In this document: positions 55,886-63,506 of the stretch, piece by piece
Numbering within the stretch: the first letter of the stretch is position 1
Layout: the number at the start of each line of letters is the position of its first letter
Assembly: GCA_016787525.1 (NCBI GenBank)
Contig: JAEUUP010000026.1
Location: 62,001-126,000, forward strand
Length of the DNA stretch: 64,000 bases
Reading direction: 5' to 3'
Origin: Saprospiraceae bacterium
Lineage (GTDB): Bacteria > Bacteroidota > Bacteroidia > Chitinophagales > Saprospiraceae
Notes under the pieces: model-generated
What the model was told of the DNA's origin: nothing
Database searches by the model: none
What the model saw: only the letters and a program-made list of their open reading frames with translations
Translations under genes and position numbers: made by a program

Positions 55886-55913
55886 CTTTTATTGAAAATC
55901 AATACTTTTATTT

Positions 55914-56225
55914 ATGTATATCGTACTCATTTCATTGGTTTGGGGGCTGTTTGCAGCTATGTTATTTCTGAATGTTTATATTCGGGTCAAAGCATTCAAG
56001 TATTACCGCCGCCTTGTCGAGGCACGTGTTGATTTTGGAACAACCCATATTTTCAATCGTGAAAAATTGGAAAAGGAAGTGTATCCGAAATACCCTCAGC
56101 ATCGTGATGATATTGATGCTTTTGTAGGGCATATTCGCAAAAGTCTAAACATTGCCATCATTTTGATGGCTTTGATAACCCTTTTTGGTGGTATTTTGAT
56201 GTATTTCAGAAATGATTTTCAGTAG
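55914..56225 (+). CDS. Small membrane hypothetical protein
   Basis: 103 residues with two hydrophobic helices (IVLISLVWGLFAAMLFLNVYI and IAIILMALITLFGGILMYF). Nothing else recognisable; between them a basic, Tyr-rich soluble region. Starts 28 bp after the lysyl oxidase gene on the same strand, possibly cotranscribed, and converges on DUF983. Confidence 0.6.
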   Translation: MYIVLISLVWGLFAAMLFLNVYIRVKAFKYYRRLVEARVDFGTTHIFNREKLEKEVYPKYPQHRDDIDAFVGHIRKSLNIAIILMALITLFGGILMYFRNDFQ

Positions 56226-56227
56226 GC

Positions 56228-56599
56228 CTAAACATACTTTTTATCAAATTTGACAAAAAAGTTTATCCATATCGCTCTTGATGTGCGGAAAATCCAAATG
56301 TAAAGGCTGAAAATGACTATTGTCACTAAAATAAAAGATGGTAGAATATCCAATCCCAAAAGGAATTTGCAGACAGCAAACATTGAAAACATCAAAAATG
56401 CAGTCATAATATAAGACACAAACATAGCTCCATAGTAAAAACCCGTCTCAAGTACATAGCGTTGCCCACAATGTGAGCAAGTATCGGGCATATCGAATGG
56501 ACGACGGAACGACAAAGTAGGCGTGAAGTATAGATTGCCTGTATGACAACGCGGGCATTTATGGGTCAAAATAGAGTAGGTTTTCGAGCCTTTTTTCAT
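56228..56599 (-). CDS. DUF983 family membrane protein
   Basis: 123 residues. Two zinc-finger-like Cys pairs (CPRCHTG and CSHCGQRY) precede two TM helices (YGAMFVSYIMTAFLMFSMFAVCKFL and ILPSFILVTIVIFSLYIWIF), the DUF983 layout. The family is widespread; role unknown. Shares a two-base gap with the convergent small membrane gene. Decamer 40 bp upstream. Confidence 0.88.
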   Translation of the reverse strand: MKKGSKTYSILTHKCPRCHTGNLYFTPTLSFRRPFDMPDTCSHCGQRYVLETGFYYGAMFVSYIMTAFLMFSMFAVCKFLLGLDILPSFILVTIVIFSLYIWIFRTSRAIWINFFVKFDKKYV

Positions 56600-56703
56600 A
56601 ATGGATGGTGTTGAATTTTAGGTACAAAAATGCTTGACATACTGAGGGGGTATGTGAGTCCCACACTTCTGTACCTAAAATATCTAATCTAAAATCTCTA
56701 AAA

Positions 56704-57774
56704 TTATCCTTTTCGTTCAGCAAAATCATGCATCAAATCTGCCAAAAGCTGAATACTTTCAGTTGCCATAGCATTGTAGATAGATGCACGGAAACCACCT
56801 ACCGAACGGTGTCCTGCAATGCCTTGAATGCCGTTTTCTTTGGCAATGGCTGCAAACTCTGGCTCTAAATCGCGGTTGTGCATGACAAAACAAACGTTCA
56901 TCAATGAACGGTCTTCTTGAGCCACATTGCCTTTGAACAATGGATTTTGATCAATTTCATTGTACAAAATGGCTGCTTTTTTCTCATTGTGTGCCGCCAT
57001 GCCTTCCAAACCGCCGACCTCTTTAATCCAACGCATCGTCAAAAGACTAACATAGATTGGGAAAACTGGCGGTGTATTGTACATTGATTTTTCTTTGATG
57101 AATGTACGATAGTCGAACATGACTGGAATTTTACGTTCAACTTTGCCCAACATATCTTTTCTTATGATGACACATGTTGTCCCTGCGGGACCAATATTTT
57201 TTTGTGCGCCTGCATAAATTAAACCATACTTGGCAAAGTCAATCGGACGACTTAAGAAGTCTGATGACATATCGCATACGATGGGTTTGTCGGTTGCAGG
57301 AGTCCAATGGTATTGTGTGCCATAAATGGTATTGTTGGACGTAATATGTAAATATTCCGCATGGTCTGGCACAGACCAACCTTTTGGAATATGGTCATAA
57401 GTCGTTGATTTTGAAGAGGCTAACACTTCAACATTGCCAAAGGAACGTGCTGCTTCGATGGCTTTAGCAGCCCAAGTGCCTGTGTCAACAAAAGCGGCTG
57501 TTTTAGACTCGTCGAGCAAATTCATAGCTGTTAAGAAAAACTGTGTCGAAGCACCGCCTGTCAACCAGACTACTTCATAGTCATCTGTCAAACCAATGAG
57601 TTCTTTCACCAATGCGGAAGCCTCATCAACAACAGCCACGATTTCTTTTGAGCGGTGGCTCATTTCGAGTACAGATAAGCCAGTGCCATTGAAATTGAGA
57701 ACACCTGCTGCTGCTTGTTCGATTACTGAGGGGGGGAGGATAGCGGGCCCTGCGCTAAAATTGTGGACTTTCAT
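56704..57774 (-). CDS. serC: Phosphoserine aminotransferase
   Basis: 356 residues from the ATG at 57774 (MKVHNFSAGPAILP, the family start). An upstream in-frame ATG at 57822 would add 16 residues and is less likely. PLP Lys in YAGAQKNIGPAG; substrate site HNFSAGPAILP and GHRSVGGFRAS. It makes phosphoserine from 3-phosphohydroxypyruvate for serine synthesis. serA is not near. A decamer encodes PPSVIEQ in the opening ILPPSVIEQAA, where family members commonly have P-E-x-V. Confidence 0.95.
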   Translation of the reverse strand: MKVHNFSAGPAILPPSVIEQAAAGVLNFNGTGLSVLEMSHRSKEIVAVVDEASALVKELIGLTDDYEVVWLTGGASTQFFLTAMNLLDESKTAAFVDTGTWAAKAIEAARSFGNVEVLASSKSTTYDHIPKGWSVPDHAEYLHITSNNTIYGTQYHWTPATDKPIVCDMSSDFLSRPIDFAKYGLIYAGAQKNIGPAGTTCVIIRKDMLGKVERKIPVMFDYRTFIKEKSMYNTPPVFPIYVSLLTMRWIKEVGGLEGMAAHNEKKAAILYNEIDQNPLFKGNVAQEDRSLMNVCFVMHNRDLEPEFAAIAKENGIQGIAGHRSVGGFRASIYNAMATESIQLLADLMHDFAERKG

Positions 57775-57990
57775 AACTGATTTTTTTTCTGCCACTACGG
57801 GCATGTCTAATTCAATTGTCATTTGATAATCAATGGTTTATAAACAAATTGATGAGTTTATTTTTCAATGAGCGAAAAATTCGCTGCAAAGTTAGGGTTT
57901 TCACTTATCAAATGACAAGGGTTTTTAGAAAAAGAGACGAAAAAAGCAGATTTTGATGAATCGAAAAAGAATAATACTTGAATCGTTCTT

Positions 57991-60012
57991 TTAGGATTCT
58001 AACTTCCGATAGATGCGCCCTTCTCCTGCATTTAGTTTTTGAAAATCTATTCTCATTTCATTGATAATCAATTTTTTATCGGCATCGTCAATGTCAACTG
58101 ATGTTGAAAATTCTAAGACCACAGTCGAGTTATCCACATACTGTCCCACAGATTCATTTTCCCCGACGGAGGGGGTAGATAAAACGATATTTTCAGCCAC
58201 GTTGTCAATAGACAAATTGACAACGAAAAGCCAGATACCAGCCGACCAAGCTATAACTTTGTGTGCATGTTGGCTCGAAGGCAGTTGCCACCATACTACT
58301 TTTTCCGTTTTAATCAGTGGCAAAAGCCAATCTGAGACTTTTCTCATGCGGTCAATCTGGTTGAAAAGCGAGCGATTTTTGCCCCATACATAGTCACCAA
58401 CTGTGGCGTTTTTGCCCTCATCGAGGTGAAAAACATAGAGTTTCGTGTAATGCTCGTTGGGCGCAGGCACAGGATGTGGGTCGCGTAACTCGAAACCTAA
58501 GCCCATATAGCTGGGCATTTCGTTTAGAAAAGTTGCGATAAAAAAACGTGTTTCGTTGCCACGCAGATAGAAGGTATCGAATCTGGGATCATCTTTGTCA
58601 CCCGTCATCACTGTAAAATTGGGTGCTATTTTGTGATGGTGCAAAATGTGGAGATAACGTCCAAATTCAGCCATAAACCGTTCAGACCCCACGACCATAC
58701 TTTGCAAATCTCCTAAAGTGGAGTCTGCTAACGACATCTCGAGATGAGCCACTTCATTGCCATAAGCCATGACCCCGTCAGGTGCGAGGAAAGTCTCTGC
58801 GAACGAGCCAAAATGAGGCATTTTCTCTCCGACTTTTTCTTTTATGTAGCCCAAAATGTCGTAAAAAGGGGTCGGTTTTTTAGGTACACCCTTGGGGCGC
58901 ATTTGCACATGAGCCATGTCGCCACGCATAAAATCCATATTGAACTGCAAAGCGACTTCTGTATAATGTTGGGCTACATAGTCCCACGTTTCGAGGCGGT
59001 GTTTTTTGAAGTCAATGACCCAATCGGCGTTATTGTCCTTATTTTCATACAATTTGTAACGTGTCAACGGACCAAAAACACGACTGAACTCTTCGGGTTT
59101 TGTAATACGATAGTCTTTCCACTCGCGTCCTTTGTCATCAATCGTAGCTACCCCCTCAGTATCAACGGCTAAACCACGATAGGGCGGTCCCATAGTGGCA
59201 GGGACTGTTTCGAAGTGATGGTCGTACAAGAATTGAATCAAGGCCTCACGCCGTGCCAAACGTTCACCATATGCTTTTGGATAGCCAAAAAGTGTGATAA
59301 GGCGTTCATTTTCAGACATTTTATAGAAAAAATCCTCTCGTGATGGCAGTGATACTGAGGGGTCTTCTTGTTGTAAAAAACTAAGAATGAGGTCTTGAAC
59401 AACCTCATGCAAATTGTTGTCTTGTCGCACAATGTCGTTGCCGATACGTTGCAACCATTCAAAATGTTGTGGATTGGCCAATACTTGTTCCGAATAACGG
59501 TCTGTATGAGGTATGACATCCATTCCAACCGAGAAACCCAAAGCATGAAGTAGATTGATGACCACTTTAAGTTGTTTTTCGATTGTATCCAAATGCGGCA
59601 TTTGGCGATGCATCTCGGAACTGAAAAACGCTGGGTTGATTTCCCAACTTGCCATACCATACAAGCTCGCAACGACACCCGGCTCCCATATAGGTAAAAG
59701 GTGGATACAGTTTTGGGCTTGGGGCAGAGTCAAAGCATATTTGACAACGTGCCAGAATGAGCCAATCGTTCTGACATTGATGCCGACCATATTCGTTTTT
59801 TTGAGCCATTCCCCATTGGGCTCATGTTGGACAGGACTTTTTATGGTGTTATCTGGATTGACGGCTTCATAAAACGATGTGCCTAATTTTTTTTCAATTA
59901 AATAAACGGCTTGATAACCAGGCAGGTTGAGTACTTCTGTGGGCAGAAGGTTGGTAATAAAAGATGTCGCGCCAGACAGATAGGCGTACACATTTTCTCT
60001 GTTTAAAGGCAT
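57991..60012 (-). CDS. Alpha-amylase-type glycosidase-like protein
   Basis: 673 residues from the ATG at 60012. TIM-barrel pieces typical of clan GH-H enzymes: CIHLLPIWEPGVVASLYGMASWEINPAFF, LLHALGFSVGMDVIPHTDRYSEQ, FNMDFMRGDMAHVQMRPKG and FRGNETRFF-like. A C-terminal beta domain follows (about 560-673). The exact activity cannot be assigned; no adjacent glycogen or starch genes. Decamers encode DTEGVA and EDPSVSLP. Confidence 0.7.
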   Translation of the reverse strand: MPLNRENVYAYLSGATSFITNLLPTEVLNLPGYQAVYLIEKKLGTSFYEAVNPDNTIKSPVQHEPNGEWLKKTNMVGINVRTIGSFWHVVKYALTLPQAQNCIHLLPIWEPGVVASLYGMASWEINPAFFSSEMHRQMPHLDTIEKQLKVVINLLHALGFSVGMDVIPHTDRYSEQVLANPQHFEWLQRIGNDIVRQDNNLHEVVQDLILSFLQQEDPSVSLPSREDFFYKMSENERLITLFGYPKAYGERLARREALIQFLYDHHFETVPATMGPPYRGLAVDTEGVATIDDKGREWKDYRITKPEEFSRVFGPLTRYKLYENKDNNADWVIDFKKHRLETWDYVAQHYTEVALQFNMDFMRGDMAHVQMRPKGVPKKPTPFYDILGYIKEKVGEKMPHFGSFAETFLAPDGVMAYGNEVAHLEMSLADSTLGDLQSMVVGSERFMAEFGRYLHILHHHKIAPNFTVMTGDKDDPRFDTFYLRGNETRFFIATFLNEMPSYMGLGFELRDPHPVPAPNEHYTKLYVFHLDEGKNATVGDYVWGKNRSLFNQIDRMRKVSDWLLPLIKTEKVVWWQLPSSQHAHKVIAWSAGIWLFVVNLSIDNVAENIVLSTPSVGENESVGQYVDNSTVVLEFSTSVDIDDADKKLIINEMRIDFQKLNAGEGRIYRKLES

Positions 60013-60424
60013 GGTTGCTGATATGTATTTTGTTATAGTTTGACAGTCAATAAGTTTGGTATTAAATAATCTCAACTTATGGGCTGTCTCATTCTTGTTG
60101 TAAATAAAGCACAAAATAAAAGACTTCAATGGAGAAATAAGCACTCCCTCAGTAAAATCATTTAGATTAATTAATTTCTTTATGTCGATATCAAAATAAA
60201 TGTGATGCTATACCTATAAAATTATTTGGAAGTTTAAAACGACAAGACTACCTTTGTTTATGAGTTTAAAGAGTTTAAAGGCATAGTTGGAAGCCTTGAA
60301 GTTTTTGTGGTCTTATCCGTTTTTGAGCTTATCCATTCAACTTTCCTTCCTATCTTTTCGTTCTCCACTCATTCCAGTAGTGTATTTTCAATTTTTTATT
60401 TTATCATTTTTTTAATTTTTTTCG
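60013..60424. other. 412-bp gap between the divergent amylase-like and RRM genes
   Basis: No gene. It contains a near-decamer at 60143 and a good Bacteroidota promoter (60225-60256) for the RRM gene, which implies a leader of about 165 nt. Confidence 0.5.
60225..60256 (+). promoter_or_regulatory. Promoter of RRM RNA-binding protein gene
   Basis: TTTG (60225-60228), 20 bp, then TACCTTTG (60249-60256), the best TTTG/TAnnTTTG match in the window. The transcript would carry a long AT-rich leader, as cold-inducible RNA-binding protein genes often do. Confidence 0.6.
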
Positions 60425-60835
60425 ATGAATATTTTTGTTGCAAAACTGAACTTCAGCACCGACAGCGCGGCGTTGCGTGAAGCATTTGAGCAATTCGGCA
60501 CAGTCGAATCTGCTAACGTAATCATGGATCGCGAAACAGGTCGTTCGAAAGGCTATGGCTTTGTCGAGATGTCTGATGATAGCGAGGGTGAGGTGGCTAT
60601 CAGAGCTCTGGATGGAAGCAATATTGATGGCAACACAATTGTGGTAAAAAAAGGCGAACCTCGTGAATCTCGTGGTGGCGGCGGCGGTTATAGTGGTGGT
60701 GGCAATCGCGGTGGCGGCGGCTACGGTGGTGGCGGCAATCGCGGCGGCGGTTATGGCGGTGGTGGCAATCGTGGCGGCGGCTACGGTGGTGATCGTCCAC
60801 GTCGCGATGACGGAGGTGGTCGTTGGGGTCGGTAA
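60425..60835 (+). CDS. RRM RNA-binding protein with glycine-rich tail
   Basis: 136 residues. RRM at about 1-80 with RNP2 IFVAKLNF and RNP1 KGYGFVEM. The C-terminal tail (about 83-136) consists of repeats of GGGYGGGGNRGG type, like bacterial and plant glycine-rich RNA-binding proteins. Binds RNA, probably as a chaperone in cold or stress. Tail codons are repetitive and unusually GC rich. Confidence 0.92.
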   Translation: MNIFVAKLNFSTDSAALREAFEQFGTVESANVIMDRETGRSKGYGFVEMSDDSEGEVAIRALDGSNIDGNTIVVKKGEPRESRGGGGGYSGGGNRGGGGYGGGGNRGGGYGGGGNRGGGYGGDRPRRDDGGGRWGR

Positions 60836-60872
60836 GACAAATTGAGACTAAAAAACATCGTTTTTAGATAAA

Positions 60873-60904
60873 AACGGCGAGTCGTGGGAACGTGGCTCGC
60901 CGTT
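60873..60904 (+). terminator. Hairpin after RRM gene
   Basis: Stem AACGGCGAGTC / GGCTCGCCGTT. No T tract follows, so termination is uncertain. Confidence 0.5.
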
Positions 60905-60999
60905 CGTTACATTCAGTGGGTGCAACGCCTCTTACCGACATCAACGCAATTCGTAGCCGTACAGGAACTTCTAATTTGACAAAAACCTCCCTCTATCTC

Positions 61000-61052
61000 C
61001 CCCTTTTCGGCGGTGAAGCCACCATTTTTCAACTAAAAAATTACCAAGAGTT
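61000..61052. repeat. Truncated family A repeat (A6)
   Basis: CTTTTCGGCGGTGAAGCCAC then TTTTTCAACTAAAAAATTAC: the right hairpin and most of the right end. The left half is missing. It lies before the PhoD gene. Confidence 0.6.
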
Positions 61053-61127
61053 GAAATAGATATGTTCTCTTTTATTTGCATTCAATAGCGAAACAAAGCC
61101 TAAATTCGCTCCTTAAAAATTGAAACA

Positions 61128-62519
61128 ATGAAAAATATAATTTTGACTGTCATTCTGGGCGTATGTCTCATTTGTCAAATATCCCCCTCAGTATGGGCGC
61201 AAAATCCAATGCCTAAAAAGCTGATTTCAGGGCCTATGTTGGGCTATATCGAGCATCGCGAAGTTCAGATTTGGCTGGAAGTTGCTCAGAGTGTTCAATC
61301 TGTTGACATTGTTTATCATGCCGCAGGTAGCACAAAAATGATGAAAGCACACGTCGAAAAAGAACGACTCGGACGTGTCTATAATCCTGTTAAACTGACA
61401 CTTGAGGGATTGGAAATGAATACGGTGTACAACTATCAAATACTGCTCGATGGTGAAAAACAAAGCAGCACGTTTCCATTTACCTTTCGCACCAAAAAAC
61501 TGTGGGAATGGCGCGAGGACGCACCCAATTTCACCTTTTTGCTCGGTTCGTGTTTCTATCTGAACGACCCCGCTTATGACCGTCCAGGCAAGCCGTATGG
61601 GCAAGACCCACGCATTTTGGAGACTATGGGCAATATGCCTACTGATTTTATGCTTTGGTTAGGCGACAATTTGTACCTGCGCGAAGCGGATTTTTCCTCA
61701 GCTTCGGGTATCGCTTATCGCTATTCGACCAATTTTAGGCATCCTGCGATGCAAAAACTGAGGGGTACACGTGCCAATTATGCCATCTGGGACGACCATG
61801 ATTACGGTCCCAACGATTCTGATGGCAAATTTGAACTCAAAGAAGTCTCCTTGGCGCATTTCAAGCGTTATTGGGCAAACAAAACTTTTGGCGAGGCAGA
61901 CAACGCTGGGGCGTACCATAAATTCAAATGGAGCGATTGCGATTTCTTCTGTATGGACGACCGTTTTTATCGCTCTGCCAACACTTTGCCCGATTCATTA
62001 GGTGGCAAACCGAATCCGAATAAACAATTTTATGGCAAAAAACAACTCGATTGGCTCAAAAACGGCTTGATTTCTTCCGAAGCTTCATTCAAGTTTATCG
62101 TCACAGGTGGGCAAGTTTTGAATCCGTTATCCGACCGCGAATGTTTTATGTTTTATCCTTCTGAGTGGTCAGAATTGATGAGTTTTATTGTCGAAAACAA
62201 GATTGAAGGCGTTGTTTTTTTGTCGGGTGACCAACATTACAGCGAAATGATTAAGCGACAAATTGCGCCCGATTTCTATCCTTTTTATGATTTTACTTGC
62301 TCCCCAGTCACATCGGGTGTGAAGGACATCAATAAAACAAAGGCGTTTAATAATCCTCTTCGCGTAGAAGGTTCATTACTGATTGCCAATAATTTTGGTA
62401 AAATATCCGTTAGTGGTAAAAAAGGCGAACGAAAACTCACTTTTGAAACTTTTGACATTGATGGCAAAAATCGTTGGCAATTCACCCTCAATCAGAAAGA
62501 TTTGACGCTATCTAAATAG
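61128..62519 (+). CDS. PhoD-like alkaline phosphatase family protein
   Basis: 463 residues. The signal peptide ends in SVWAQ, with a decamer (SPSV) in its C-region. N-terminal Fn3-like domain (about 25-125), then metallophosphatase with LLGSCFY, LWLGDNLY, WDDHDYGPND and FLSGDQHYSEM as metal-binding motifs. Hydrolyses phosphate esters or related substrates in the periplasm or outside. Near-decamer at 61758. Pho regulation not visible. Confidence 0.92.
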   Translation: MKNIILTVILGVCLICQISPSVWAQNPMPKKLISGPMLGYIEHREVQIWLEVAQSVQSVDIVYHAAGSTKMMKAHVEKERLGRVYNPVKLTLEGLEMNTVYNYQILLDGEKQSSTFPFTFRTKKLWEWREDAPNFTFLLGSCFYLNDPAYDRPGKPYGQDPRILETMGNMPTDFMLWLGDNLYLREADFSSASGIAYRYSTNFRHPAMQKLRGTRANYAIWDDHDYGPNDSDGKFELKEVSLAHFKRYWANKTFGEADNAGAYHKFKWSDCDFFCMDDRFYRSANTLPDSLGGKPNPNKQFYGKKQLDWLKNGLISSEASFKFIVTGGQVLNPLSDRECFMFYPSEWSELMSFIVENKIEGVVFLSGDQHYSEMIKRQIAPDFYPFYDFTCSPVTSGVKDINKTKAFNNPLRVEGSLLIANNFGKISVSGKKGERKLTFETFDIDGKNRWQFTLNQKDLTLSK

Positions 62520-62632
62520 TAAAAGCAGCATTTTTGCGAAACATATAATCTTTTATTTGCGAACAAAATACTTACCCAAAGCATTTTATAATTTTGCATT
62601 TTACAGTTCAATCATCCATAAAAAACTCAACG

Positions 62633-63316
62633 ATGCTAAAATTCTTAAAAAAAATCCAACTAACAATCATTGCTTTTATCCTCTGCCTACCCCTCAGTAA
62701 AGCCCAATTTGAAGTGGGCATAACGGGTGGATTTTACAACTATCGAGGCGATCTGACAGACCCCTCAGTAGCAAAGCTGGAATTGCAGCCCAGTTTTGGC
62801 GCATTTGTCCGTTACACACCACATCGCTACATCACCATTCGTGGCAATTACCTTCAAGGCAAACTGAAAGCCTCTGATTTGCAATCACCTAACCCTTCTA
62901 CACGCTATCGCGGTGTGGTATTTGAATCCACTTTGCGCGAGTTTTCAATTGTAGGTGAATTCAATGTTTTAGGCAATAGCAACGAAAACTACTACGAAGT
63001 AGGCGGTGTTTTCATCAATCCTTATGTATATGGTGGCATTGGCTTCGCTTCTAATAGTGACGGACCCGTCGCTCCTGCCGACACACGCCCTTATCCATTT
63101 CCAGAAGATGGGGCTAAAAGTATTGTGCCTGCATTCCCATTGGGTTTGGGCTTAAAAGTGCAGTTTGGCGACTATCTGTCTGTGGGTTTCGATGCAGGTA
63201 TCAGAACCACATTTTCGGACTATCTTGATGGGGTCAGCAAAATTGCGAATCCCAAAAGTAAAGACTTCTACTCCTATGCAGGCTTAACAGTCAGCTATTG
63301 CTTTGGCAATTATTAA
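62633..63316 (+). CDS. Outer-membrane beta-barrel protein, DUF6089-like
   Basis: 227 residues from the ATG at 62633. Signal peptide KKIQLTIIAFILCLPLSKAQ, whose last turn is a decamer (LPLS). The rest is alternating beta strands with FEVGITGGFYNYRGDLTD, GAFVRYTPHRYITIRGNYLQG and a C-terminal strand FYSYAGLTVSYCFGNY. This matches DUF6089-type barrels of Bacteroidota. A second decamer encodes DPSVAK. Role unknown. Confidence 0.82.
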   Translation: MLKFLKKIQLTIIAFILCLPLSKAQFEVGITGGFYNYRGDLTDPSVAKLELQPSFGAFVRYTPHRYITIRGNYLQGKLKASDLQSPNPSTRYRGVVFESTLREFSIVGEFNVLGNSNENYYEVGGVFINPYVYGGIGFASNSDGPVAPADTRPYPFPEDGAKSIVPAFPLGLGLKVQFGDYLSVGFDAGIRTTFSDYLDGVSKIANPKSKDFYSYAGLTVSYCFGNY

Positions 63317-63339
63317 TTTTCATAAAAAAACAAATTTTT

Positions 63340-63380
63340 AAACCGTTTGACAATGATTCTTGCATCGTCAAACGGTTTTC
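63340..63380 (+). terminator. Terminator of the barrel protein gene
   Basis: Stem AAACCGTTTGACAATGA-type (AACCGTTTGAC / GTCAAACGGTT) with TTTTC and TTTT following. Confidence 0.8.
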
Positions 63381-63386
63381 TTTTGC

Positions 63387-63394
63387 TACCTTTG
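63387..63394 (+). promoter_or_regulatory. -7 element before ABC-F gene
   Basis: TACCTTTG matches the TAnnTTTG consensus, 113 bp before the ABC-F ATG. A decamer lies between it and the gene. The -33 box is not evident. Confidence 0.4.
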
Positions 63395-63506
63395 CGGCGC
63401 GAAAAATAAACAACGCTGAGTTTTTGAGCGGTTTGAAGACCCCCTCAGTATTTCAGTTTGTTTTTCAAAAAATATCTCTAACAATCATTTCCAATCTCGG
63501 TTTTTC

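Larger units (their letters stand above)
276..63453. repeat. Dispersed decamer TACTGAGGGG, about 65 exact copies (uptake-signal-like)
   Basis: Consensus ATACTGAGGGGGT, with 4-9 G before the final T. Plus-strand cores start at 277, 613, 1830, 3982, 5954, 11900, 12155, 13294, 15970, 17262, 17881, 19730, 20250, 21284, 22924, 25843, 28677, 31848, 32672, 35778, 37046, 38993, 40066, 42682, 43686, 43765, 44119, 45095, 51536, 53529, 54274, 54973, 55864, 56640, 57724 and 59353. Minus-strand cores (CCCCTCAGTA) start at 4013, 7478, 7603, 7855, 9381, 9727, 12543, 14851, 18012, 23673, 24333, 25744, 27442, 27608, 31394, 31505, 35441, 38073, 38139, 43796, 46625, 48434, 50318, 51131, 59152, 61184, 62690, 62761 and 63441. 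Near matches (one or two changes) lie around 7168, 12085, 28725, 33351, 34630, 45448, 48007, 60143 and 61758. Counted by eye, so a few may be missed. Confidence 0.93.

Noticed and set aside
58155-58175. GACGGAGGGGGTAG as another decamer
   Set aside because: Three mismatches to the extended consensus; too weak to include.
276-63453. Chi- or KOPS-like polar motif as the meaning of the decamer
   Set aside because: Orientation is nearly balanced (36 to 29) along the window, while those motifs are strongly biased to one strand of a replichore.
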